Below are positions 7,142-14,874 of a stretch of DNA of 64,000 nt, piece after piece. The translations under genes and the position numbers were made by a program. Position 1 is the first letter of the stretch. The number at the start of each line of letters is the position of its first letter. Location: assembly GCA_963722575.1 (NCBI GenBank), contig CAVRNR010000020.1, positions 124,001 through 188,000 of the forward strand, in the 5' to 3' direction. Origin of the DNA: Fen-178 sp963722575. Its GTDB lineage: Bacteria; Acidobacteriota; Terriglobia; Bryobacterales; Bryobacteraceae. The notes beneath the pieces were generated by a model. It saw only the letters and a list, made by a program, of their open reading frames with translations, was not told the origin of the DNA and made no database searches.

Positions 7142-8518
7142 CATAAGCGCTAAGATAATAGTTGCTTTTTATGCGCCTTTGGTCTAAACTCAGACCATGG
7201 TTGGCGCTCAAGATGAAAACTGGCAAGTACTTACCACGCTGCTGCCCAAAGGCTGGCAGGGCGACGCTTTTCGTTCGGGTGCGGTAGGGCGTATGCGCGG
7301 CTTCGCCAGCGTTTCGGATTTGCTGCGTACCTTGCTGTTGCACGTTGGCAACGGTTATTCCTTGCGGGAAACGGCAACCCGAGCCAAAGCCGCCGGACTA
7401 GCTTCGGTGTCGGATGTGGCGATCTTAGATCGCCTGCGAACGGCAGGTCCCTGGTGGCGTCAGATGTGTGCGCGCCTGCTAGCGGAGAACGGAATGCACG
7501 TGCCGGAACAAACCGGCGGTCGGGTGTTCCGCGCCGCCGATGGCACGGTGATCAAAGAGCCCGGCAAGACCGGGAGTTCTTGGCGCGTCCATTACACGTT
7601 GCGGCTTCCCGATCTGGAGTGTGATCACTTTGAGATCACGCCGGCGCGAGCCGTGGGCGGGGGAGAGAATCTGTCGCGACTGCCCGCCCAGCCAGGAGAC
7701 TGCTTGCTGGCGGACCGCGGTTTCTGCCACAGCGCCGGCGTGCTGGCGACGATCGGCAAAGGCGTGGAGGTGATCGTGCGGCTCAACACCGGCAATCTGC
7801 CCCTCTATACAGCCTCGGGGAGGCCCTTCGATCTGCTGGGCGCTGTGGGCGGACTGCCGGAGGCGGGGCAATGCGGCGAATGGGAAGTGCATGTGCGCGC
7901 CGGAGCCACCGTTGGTCGGTTGCGACTGTGTGGCATTCGCAAAAGCGAATACGGCATCCAACGCGCGCTGGCGCAACTGCTCCGCCAAGCCGGCAAGCAG
8001 GGCCACACGCCGAAACCGGAGACGCTGGAATATGCCAAGTATGTCCTGGTAGTGAGCAACCTGCCCAGCGCGGAATTCAGCGCCCAGGAAGTCTTGGAGT
8101 GGTACCGGCTCCGCTGGCAGATCGAACTGGTTTTCAAACGTCTCAAGTCGCTCGCCGAGTTGGGCCACTTGGCCAAACACGACGAGCAAAGTGTGCGCAG
8201 TTGGCTGTATGGCAAACTGCTGGTGGGACTACTTACCCAGAAACTCATCCGCACCGGCCGCGATATTTCCCCCTGGGGATACTCGTTCCCTACGCCATAA
8301 GATCCCCAGCCGGTGGCGGGAGTTCAGTTTCGCGCTGCATCAACTGCGCCAAGCGATCGATCCACCGCTGGCGCTGGCGGCGACGATGGCGAACTGGAAC
8401 ACGCTGGCCGTCGATCTCGCTGAATCGAGCCGCAAGCGCGTACCCCAAGTGCCAGCATTCTTCGCGCGGTAGCGCAGCCAAATCGGCATAAATCGGGTAA
8501 ATTATCTTAGCGCTAATG
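7142..8518 (+). mobile_element. IS4-family-like insertion sequence, 1377 bp
   Basis: The ends are 18-base inverted repeats starting CATAAGCGCTAAG (7142-7159) and ending CTTAGCGCTAATG (8501-8518), with one mismatch. CAT ends and 10-12 base duplications are typical of the IS4 family (IS231-like). Ten-base direct repeats GGGCATGCCC/GGGCGTGCCC (7132-7141 and 8519-8528) flank the element. It encodes one transposase, apparently frameshifted near its 3' end. Confidence 0.85.
7197..8472 (+). pseudogene. IS4-type DDE transposase, frameshifted near the C-terminus
   Basis: The first frame (7197-8300) encodes 367 residues with the DDE core: Asp in RAADGTVI, Asp in LLADRGF, and the YREK signature YRLRWQIELVFKRLK (Tyr, Arg, Glu and Lys in correct spacing). 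It stops after SPWGYSFPTP. The coding signal resumes in the +1 frame as RHKIPSRWREF... and runs to 8472, giving about 425 residues if joined, which is normal for the family. The shift lies between about 8262 and 8300. It may be a disabling mutation, a sequencing error or, less likely, a programmed shift; the catalytic residues are all upstream. Confidence 0.82.
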
Positions 8519-8546
8519 GGGCGTGCCCGGCCCCTACCTCGCTGAA

Positions 8547-10004
8547 TTAAGATTCGGACTTTTTGCGGATCTTGATATCCAGCCGCTTGATCTTCTGGTT
8601 GAGCGTCGACAGCGGCACGTGCAGGCTCTCGGCGGCGTCGGTCTGGCTGCCGTTGCAGTGCTCCAGCCGCTCCATGATCACGCGGCGCTCGAAATCGTTG
8701 ACGATCTCGAAAAGCGAAGCGTCAGCCGCCAGCGGCGCGCCGTCGCCGCGGCTGCGCCGGATGCCGTTGGCCTCGAGCAGAGCGTCGGGCAGCACCTCCA
8801 CCGGAACGGATGGCTCGGTGGCCAGCACCACGGCGCGCTCCACCACGTTCTCCAGTTCGCGCACGTTGCCCGGCCAGGCGTGCTCCATCAGCACTTGCAG
8901 GGCTTCGGGTTGGAACTGCAGAATCGACCGGCCGGCGGGGTCCAGGAACTTGTTGTTCTCGCGGCAGTAGTAAGTGAAGAAATGCCCGGCCAGGAGGGGA
9001 ATGTCCTCGCGGCGCTCGCGCAGGGGTGGCAGCGCGATGTTGATCACGTTCAGCCGGTAATATAAATCCTCGCGGAATTTGCCTTCCTTGACGAGCTGGT
9101 GGAGATCGGCATTGGTGGCCGCCAGAATGCGGACGTCCACCTTGACCGGGTCTGTGGCGCCCAGCGGCGTGAACTCCTTCTCCTGGATTACGCGCAGCAG
9201 CTTGATCTGCGTCTCGGGCCCCAGCGTCCCGATTTCATCGAAGAAAATGGTGCCGCGGTCGGCCACCTCGAAGTACCCCTTCTTCGTTTGGATGGCGCTG
9301 GTGAAGGCGCCTCTCACGTGCCCGAAGAGCGTCGATTCCAGCAAATCCGGCGGCAGCGATCCGCTGTTGACGGCCACGAACATCTGGTCGGCGCGCGGCG
9401 AGTTGGCATGGATGGCTTTGGCGACCAGTTCCTTCCCGGTGCCGGTCTCGCCGGTGATCAGGATGGTGGAGCGGCTGGAAGCCACCTGAGCCACCAGGTC
9501 CAACATGCGCACCATGCGGTCGCTCTTGCCGATGATGTTGGGAAAACTGTAGCGCTGCTTGAGGGCGCGCTTGAGATGGGTGTTCTCGTATTCCAGCCGC
9601 CGCCGCACGATCATGCGGTCGATCTCGATGAGCAGCTTCTCGTTGTCCCAGGGCTTGGAGAAATAGTCGTTGGCGCCGAGCTTGAGGGCGTGGACCGCGG
9701 CCTCCACCGAGCCGTAGGCGGTGATCATGAAAATGGGGGTTTCGCGGTCGCGCTGGCGGACCTCCTGGAGCACGTCCATGCCGGAGCGGTCGGGCATCAT
9801 GAGGTCGAGCAGCACCAGGTCGTAGCCGCTGATCTCCATTTTTTGGAGCCCCTCGGCCGCGTTTTGCGCCTGATCGACGGAATAGCCTTCCGAGGAGAGC
9901 AGGATTTCCAGGCTTTCGCGGATATCCAGCTCGTCGTCGACTACCAGCACCTTGCCTTTGGCTTCGGGAGCCGTGAACTGGGGAGCGGTCATGTCAAGCG
10001 GCAT
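8547..10004 (-). CDS. Sigma-54-dependent NtrC-family response regulator
   Basis: The 485-residue protein has a receiver domain (phospho-acceptor Asp67 in LLDLMMPD, acidic pair Asp23-Asp24), an AAA+ sigma-54 activator domain (Walker A GETGTGKE, Walker B TIFFDEIG) and a C-terminal Fis-type helix-turn-helix (HVPLSTLNQKIKRL). The sigma-54 contact loop reads GAFTSA rather than the usual GAFTGA. It follows the histidine kinase gene with an 11-base overlap; a second ATG at 9992, one base past the kinase stop, is an alternative start. The pair forms a two-component system controlling unknown sigma-54 promoters. Confidence 0.93.
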   Translation of the reverse strand: MPLDMTAPQFTAPEAKGKVLVVDDELDIRESLEILLSSEGYSVDQAQNAAEGLQKMEISGYDLVLLDLMMPDRSGMDVLQEVRQRDRETPIFMITAYGSVEAAVHALKLGANDYFSKPWDNEKLLIEIDRMIVRRRLEYENTHLKRALKQRYSFPNIIGKSDRMVRMLDLVAQVASSRSTILITGETGTGKELVAKAIHANSPRADQMFVAVNSGSLPPDLLESTLFGHVRGAFTSAIQTKKGYFEVADRGTIFFDEIGTLGPETQIKLLRVIQEKEFTPLGATDPVKVDVRILAATNADLHQLVKEGKFREDLYYRLNVINIALPPLRERREDIPLLAGHFFTYYCRENNKFLDPAGRSILQFQPEALQVLMEHAWPGNVRELENVVERAVVLATEPSVPVEVLPDALLEANGIRRSRGDGAPLAADASLFEIVNDFERRVIMERLEHCNGSQTDAAESLHVPLSTLNQKIKRLDIKIRKKSES

Positions 10005-12921
10005 TCACCGGCTTCCTCGCCGAGCCGGGCACGGCGAGGGGAAGCTCGAGCCGGAACGAGGCGCCGCCGCCCGGCCGGTTGGAAACTTCGATGGAGCCGC
10101 CATGCTCTTGAATGATACCGTAAGTCACCGAGAGCCCGAGGCCGGTGCCCTTGCGCACCGCCTTGGTGGTGAAGAACGGATCGTAGATGCGGTGCAGGTG
10201 CTCGGGGGCGATGCCGTGCCCCGTATCGGCCACTTCGGCCCTGGCTCCCGAGCCATCGGACCAGGTGCGCACTTCCAGCGATCCGCCCGCCGACATGGCG
10301 TCGCGGGCATTCAAGATGAGGTTGAGAAACACCTGCTGAAGCTGGCCGGCGTTGCCGTGCACGGGCCGCAGGCCGGGGTCGAGATCGGTCTTGACCTGGA
10401 TTCCCGACTTCTGAAGCTGGTGCTCCAGCAAAGAGAGCGTCTCCTGAATCACGCGGTTCAGGCTGACGTCGCCCAAGGAAGTCGTGGAGGTCCGGGAGAA
10501 GTTGAGCAGCGAATTGACGATCTCGCTGGCGCGGAAAGTCTGCTTGGCGATCTTGTCGAGGATGAGCGACTTTTGCGAATCGTCGCTCACCTGCTTGGCC
10601 AGCATCTGGGCGTAGGTGGAGATGACGGCCAGGGGCGTGTTGACCTCGTGGGCCACCCCCGCCGCCAGCAGGCCAATGCTCGACAGTTTGTCGGCCTGCA
10701 CCAGCCGCTGCTCCAGCTCGGCGCGGTCGGTAATATCGTCGAAGATAATCAGCCGGCCAATCTGCTCCTGGTCCTTCGAAACCAGCGGCGCGATGGCGAT
10801 ATTCAAGGTGGTTTCTCGAAGACTGGCGGGCAGACCGTGGCCGTTGCCATTGCCGCTGCCATCGGGCCCAGAGGGCACCCCGGCGGGCTTCAGCACGAAC
10901 TTGTAGATGTGATGGATGCCGGTCTGGCCGCGCACGCGGCCAAACTCCCCGGCCAGCTCCATGGGGAAGAGTTCGGTGAGCGTCCGGCCCACGGCGTGGT
11001 CGCGCGAAATGCCGCTGAGGCGCTCGATCTGCGTGTTCCAGCTCTCCACGCGGTCGTCCAGATCGGCCGCCAGAATGCCCACGTTGATGGATTCGACGAT
11101 GTTCTCGCTGAATTCCTTGAGCCGCTCGTACTCTTCCACCTTACGTTGCAGCGAGCGGTAGAGCGAGGCGTTCTCGATGGCGATGGCCACGTAGCCGGCC
11201 AGCGTGAGCAGCAGCTCCACATCCACGCTGGAGAGATAATCGCCGTCGGCCGTCCGGCTTACCCCCATGTAGGCAATCGTCCGGCCGCGCACCGTGCAGG
11301 GCAGGTAGTAGGTGAGATCCAGATCCGCGATGGTGCGCCGCACCGAGGCCGGCCAGGCGCGCGAGACGGCGTCGAGCTGGTGACGCGTGCGCTGGAAAAA
11401 CAGATACGGCTCCGCCTGCTTCCAATGGAGAAAGCTGAGATCCAGTTCGTCGCGGCCGGCGGTGGCCAGGCGGGGGTTGCCTCCCATGGACTGCTTCAGC
11501 CGGAATTCGGGACCATTGTCCCCCTCCTCCGCCAGGAAAAACGCCATGTGCTTGATGGAGAGCGTCTGCCGCAGCCGTTCGCCCACGGAGGCCAGCATGG
11601 CGTCGAGGTCCGTCTCGGAGCTGAGTTCGCGGGCGAATTCGACCAGCGTGCGGCGGTAGTCGTAACGGTCGCGGTAGAAATGCTTGTCCAGCCGCTCCTG
11701 AATCCAGTCGCGAATGGGCTGAAACAGGAAGGCGGCGATGAGCATCACGGTGATCAGGCCGATGTTGGGGAGGTCCTTGAAATTCTTCTGCACCAGGATG
11801 GCGAGCGAGGATATGATGCCGTAAAACGCCGCGAACACGCAGATGGTGGCCAGCGTATAGGCATAGCCGCGCCGGAAGAGGATGTCCACGTCCATCAGCC
11901 GGTAACGCACAATGGCGTAGGCCAAGGTGAGCGGAATCAGCGGCAAGGAGAGCACCGACATCTTCAGGTAGGCGTTGGGAATCGCGCCCATGGCGTAAGG
12001 CAGCACGTAGAGCAGGGCGAACGGCAGGATTCCGCAGAACGCGCCATTGCGCAGCCACTTGAGCTGCTGGCGCACAATGGGGTCCTCGGCCTTGCGGTAT
12101 TCCACGCTCAGCGCAAATCCTCCCGCGACGTAGGGGACGGTCCAAAACACCATCCAGACGCGGTCCAGCATCCAGCGCAACTCGAGCAGCGGAATGGCCA
12201 CCGTCAAAGCGCCGCTGGCGAACGCCACGAAGACCGCGAACAGCAGCGCCGAGGGCAGATAGAGCAGCGAGACCCGGAAACGGCTGTGGAGCCACCTACG
12301 CGGCTCGGGGAAGGTCAGGCAGAAATGCAGGAACACGACCGGCGCCAGCAGGCCGGCGGCCAGGTTGCCGAAGTAGATGACCTTGTCGAATGCGTTGAAC
12401 TGCCCGGTGTAGTGGAAGCAAAGGAAGACGAACGACGCCAGGCACAGCACATAAAAGTGCCTCGCCTTCTGCGCGCTGCCGCGGCGGAAATAGACGAACA
12501 GGCCGATCACCAGGTACGCCAATCCCACCAGGTACTGGTAGGTGACGGCTGGATCCAGCGGCACTTCCCCCACGATGACGGTGGTGTCGAAGTCCACCCC
12601 GCGGCGGCTGATGTGATAAACCGCCTTGCTCCACGACCCGATGCGCACCAGCACTTGAGTGACGTTGGCGGCATTCTCGATGGGCACTCCGTTGATCAAC
12701 GTCAGCCGGTCACCGGGATGCACGCCGGCATTGGACCCGCCGCTGCCTTTGGTCACGTACAGCGCCTCGACGCTCGCCCCGCGATCCACCCAAACCACGC
12801 CATCCTCAGGGAGGCGGAAACGATGCTGTTGCTCGAAATTGATGACGGCGGCCACACCCGCGGCGAGAGTGAGGATGGTCAATATCGCGGTGGACAGTTG
12901 GAACTTGAGTTCCTGAAACAT
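9994..12921 (-). CDS. Membrane histidine kinase with PDZ-like, GAF and PAS domains
   Basis: This 975-residue sensor kinase is cognate to the overlapping sigma-54 regulator. An N-terminal membrane segment (about 12-27) leads to a periplasmic PDZ-like stretch (NAGVHPGDRLTLINGVPI, about 60-120). Seven or so transmembrane segments follow (about 128-415), then a GAF domain (about 450-600), a PAS domain (about 615-730, NVGILAADLDDRVESWN), the HisKA helix with the phospho-accepting His in GVAHEVNTPLAV, and the HATPase domain (NLILNARDAM, GHGIAPEHL, GTGLGLSVTYG). The layout resembles PrsK-like kinases found beside NtrC-type regulators. The signal sensed is unknown. Confidence 0.9.
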   Translation of the reverse strand: MFQELKFQLSTAILTILTLAAGVAAVINFEQQHRFRLPEDGVVWVDRGASVEALYVTKGSGGSNAGVHPGDRLTLINGVPIENAANVTQVLVRIGSWSKAVYHISRRGVDFDTTVIVGEVPLDPAVTYQYLVGLAYLVIGLFVYFRRGSAQKARHFYVLCLASFVFLCFHYTGQFNAFDKVIYFGNLAAGLLAPVVFLHFCLTFPEPRRWLHSRFRVSLLYLPSALLFAVFVAFASGALTVAIPLLELRWMLDRVWMVFWTVPYVAGGFALSVEYRKAEDPIVRQQLKWLRNGAFCGILPFALLYVLPYAMGAIPNAYLKMSVLSLPLIPLTLAYAIVRYRLMDVDILFRRGYAYTLATICVFAAFYGIISSLAILVQKNFKDLPNIGLITVMLIAAFLFQPIRDWIQERLDKHFYRDRYDYRRTLVEFARELSSETDLDAMLASVGERLRQTLSIKHMAFFLAEEGDNGPEFRLKQSMGGNPRLATAGRDELDLSFLHWKQAEPYLFFQRTRHQLDAVSRAWPASVRRTIADLDLTYYLPCTVRGRTIAYMGVSRTADGDYLSSVDVELLLTLAGYVAIAIENASLYRSLQRKVEEYERLKEFSENIVESINVGILAADLDDRVESWNTQIERLSGISRDHAVGRTLTELFPMELAGEFGRVRGQTGIHHIYKFVLKPAGVPSGPDGSGNGNGHGLPASLRETTLNIAIAPLVSKDQEQIGRLIIFDDITDRAELEQRLVQADKLSSIGLLAAGVAHEVNTPLAVISTYAQMLAKQVSDDSQKSLILDKIAKQTFRASEIVNSLLNFSRTSTTSLGDVSLNRVIQETLSLLEHQLQKSGIQVKTDLDPGLRPVHGNAGQLQQVFLNLILNARDAMSAGGSLEVRTWSDGSGARAEVADTGHGIAPEHLHRIYDPFFTTKAVRKGTGLGLSVTYGIIQEHGGSIEVSNRPGGGASFRLELPLAVPGSARKPVNAA

Positions 12922-13122
12922 GGTGGCCGTCGTTACCTACTCGCGAGACACAATTCCGGCGTCTACGGAGCACGTTTAATGCCGCGCCAAATCCGCCAAT
13001 CTATCCCAAGAATAGCCGGATTTATCTATCACGTACAAGGAAGCCGCGATTTCTCTCCGATTTTTGGGAGAATTACACTATGCGGAAGTGTATTCGTCTG
13101 CCCCGGATCGGGACATCCTGCC

Positions 13123-14754
13123 TCAGTCCCACTCGAGCTTGACTCGGAACATGGCCCCTTCTTTCGGCAGCGTCAGGCCGCGGGCGGGAGAAGCTGCGGG
13201 CTGGGACTTGGCCGGTGTCCAGACGCCGTCTTTGTAGAGACCTTCCTCAACCTGTACAAATCTGCCTTCCTTGTGGCCCGAAGTCGCAGGTGGCCGGAAG
13301 TCGATGGTGCTGTCGAACCCCAGGATGAGGAACTCATCCGGCTGCAATTGCGCGAGCAGCACGCGGCCCGAGGGCGTGGTGGGAGGTCCCGTGGGCTCGG
13401 CCCAACTGGGTTGCCTGGACATGGCGGGAGGGAACATCACCAGCACATCCCAGCGGTCGAAATAGAGGTTACGGCCGGGGATGTTCTCCTCTTCGATGGC
13501 GGACTGCAGCTTCTTCGTCCCTTGTAGTTCCAAAATGACGGGCGCGGCACCAGCCAGCAGGCGGAAATCCGCCGCCACGTCGGCGAACTGGGGGCCGAAC
13601 TCGCCGTCGGCGGTAGCTCCGTATCCCTTGATCCCCACTCCGAACTGCGCAAACCCGATGGCCGAGTATTCGCCGATGGCCATGAAGCAATACCGTGCGC
13701 TCTCGAGCCCGCGCCGGGTCTCGACAATCAGCAGCGGGTTATCGCGGCGGGCGTATCGCGACAGGATGGTCCGATAGATGACGGCGGAGCGGTGGTAGAT
13801 ATCGGGCGCGATGATATCGATGGCCGGAGCCGCGGCTTTCCAGAGAGCCAGTGTGTGCGATTGGCCGCCGCCGCTGGGGTAGCTGTCGCCGGGGCGGTCG
13901 AAGTCGTAGAACCGGTCGTTGGTGCCGGCCCCGCCCATCCAGACGTTTTCATACATGGGGAGCGGGTAGGCGTCTTTCCCGGCCTGGGCGACGGAGTTGA
14001 TGTACCGAGCCATGTAATAGGTGGTGAAAGCCTCTTCGGCGAACTGGCGGCCGAAGGCCTGTACCCAGGTTCCGGGTTTCTTCTTGAGAGCCGCCGCGAA
14101 CTCCGCCGGAACCGGCCCGTTGAACAGCTTGTTGGCTTCCGCGGAGTGATCGCGCGCGGGACCTACGATGCCGGGCTCGTTCTCCACCTGCACCAGGATG
14201 ACGGTGCGATCGGCGCCGTCGATTTCGCGGAGATTCTTCAGCAGGGCGCCGAAAGCTTTGCGGTCGGCCTCGAGGGTGGTCGCCCCATGCGGCGAGAGCG
14301 ACTTGGACGCTTTTCCGTCCGCATACAGGGCTTTGGGAAAGCGTTTGGGATTGGACGTGATCCAGTCGGGGAGATAGGTGGTCTCGTCGCCCTTCCAGGT
14401 GCCGAACCAAAGCACATCGGCCCGGAGACCGTGCGCGCGAATGTCGCGGACGATCTGGTCGACGGCAGTGAATTCAAACTGACCCTCCTTGGGTTCGATG
14501 AGCTTCCACGGGACTGGGAACTCGACGGTGTTGGCGTGGTACGCCTGGAAGCCGGGCAGCACCTTGGCCATTTCCTCGGGGACGAAGACACGGTTGTCGA
14601 CTTGTCCGCCAAGCATGAGAAAAGGCTTGCCATCGACCAGCAAGGTGAATTTGGCGCCTTTCTTGACCAGTTGCGGAATTGGCTTGGCCTGCGCGAGGGC
14701 GAGTGAGGCGCCGGCGGCCAGGACGAGTGAGAGCGTGGCGAGTTTATGGAGCAT
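13123..14754 (-). CDS. Secreted DUF5597-like glycoside hydrolase (GH35/GH42-type barrel)
   Basis: Start moved to the ATG at 14754, which opens a clean signal peptide (MLHKLATLSLVLAAGASLALAQ) and gives 543 residues. The catalytic TIM barrel has the clan GH-A acid/base in LVQVENEPG (Glu193) and a candidate nucleophile Glu in LLIVETRRG. Related DUF5597 proteins are beta-galactosidase-like enzymes acting on plant polysaccharides. A homologous protein lies at 28219-29844, so these are paralogs. A hairpin repeat (14805-14868) separates it from the ADOP gene, so it may have its own promoter. Confidence 0.82.
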   Translation of the reverse strand: MLHKLATLSLVLAAGASLALAQAKPIPQLVKKGAKFTLLVDGKPFLMLGGQVDNRVFVPEEMAKVLPGFQAYHANTVEFPVPWKLIEPKEGQFEFTAVDQIVRDIRAHGLRADVLWFGTWKGDETTYLPDWITSNPKRFPKALYADGKASKSLSPHGATTLEADRKAFGALLKNLREIDGADRTVILVQVENEPGIVGPARDHSAEANKLFNGPVPAEFAAALKKKPGTWVQAFGRQFAEEAFTTYYMARYINSVAQAGKDAYPLPMYENVWMGGAGTNDRFYDFDRPGDSYPSGGGQSHTLALWKAAAPAIDIIAPDIYHRSAVIYRTILSRYARRDNPLLIVETRRGLESARYCFMAIGEYSAIGFAQFGVGIKGYGATADGEFGPQFADVAADFRLLAGAAPVILELQGTKKLQSAIEEENIPGRNLYFDRWDVLVMFPPAMSRQPSWAEPTGPPTTPSGRVLLAQLQPDEFLILGFDSTIDFRPPATSGHKEGRFVQVEEGLYKDGVWTPAKSQPAASPARGLTLPKEGAMFRVKLEWD

Positions 14755-14804
14755 GGTGAACCCCAGGATAGTACCTTTGTTCTCTCGAGACAATGGGGCT
14801 GACC

Positions 14805-14868
14805 GGCAAGCTAAAGCATGCCCCACCAGGACCATGAGCGCCATAGGTGGGGCATGCTTTAGCCTGCC
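14805..14868. repeat. Dispersed hairpin repeat, copy 1
   Basis: The arms GGCAAGCTAAAGCATGCCCC+ACC (14805-14827) and its inverse (14846-14868) match over 23 bases with one mismatch around an 18-base loop. The same sequence recurs as a half copy at 24256 and a full hairpin at 54603-54675. The copy lies just downstream of the ADOP stop and may slow or end its transcription. Confidence 0.75.
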
Positions 14869-14874
14869 CAGAAC

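Noticed and set aside
9952..13527. 1191-codon plus-strand open frame
   Set aside because: It is opposite the histidine kinase and regulator genes, has no family features and is rich in His/Gln/Gly from antisense of GC-rich codons.
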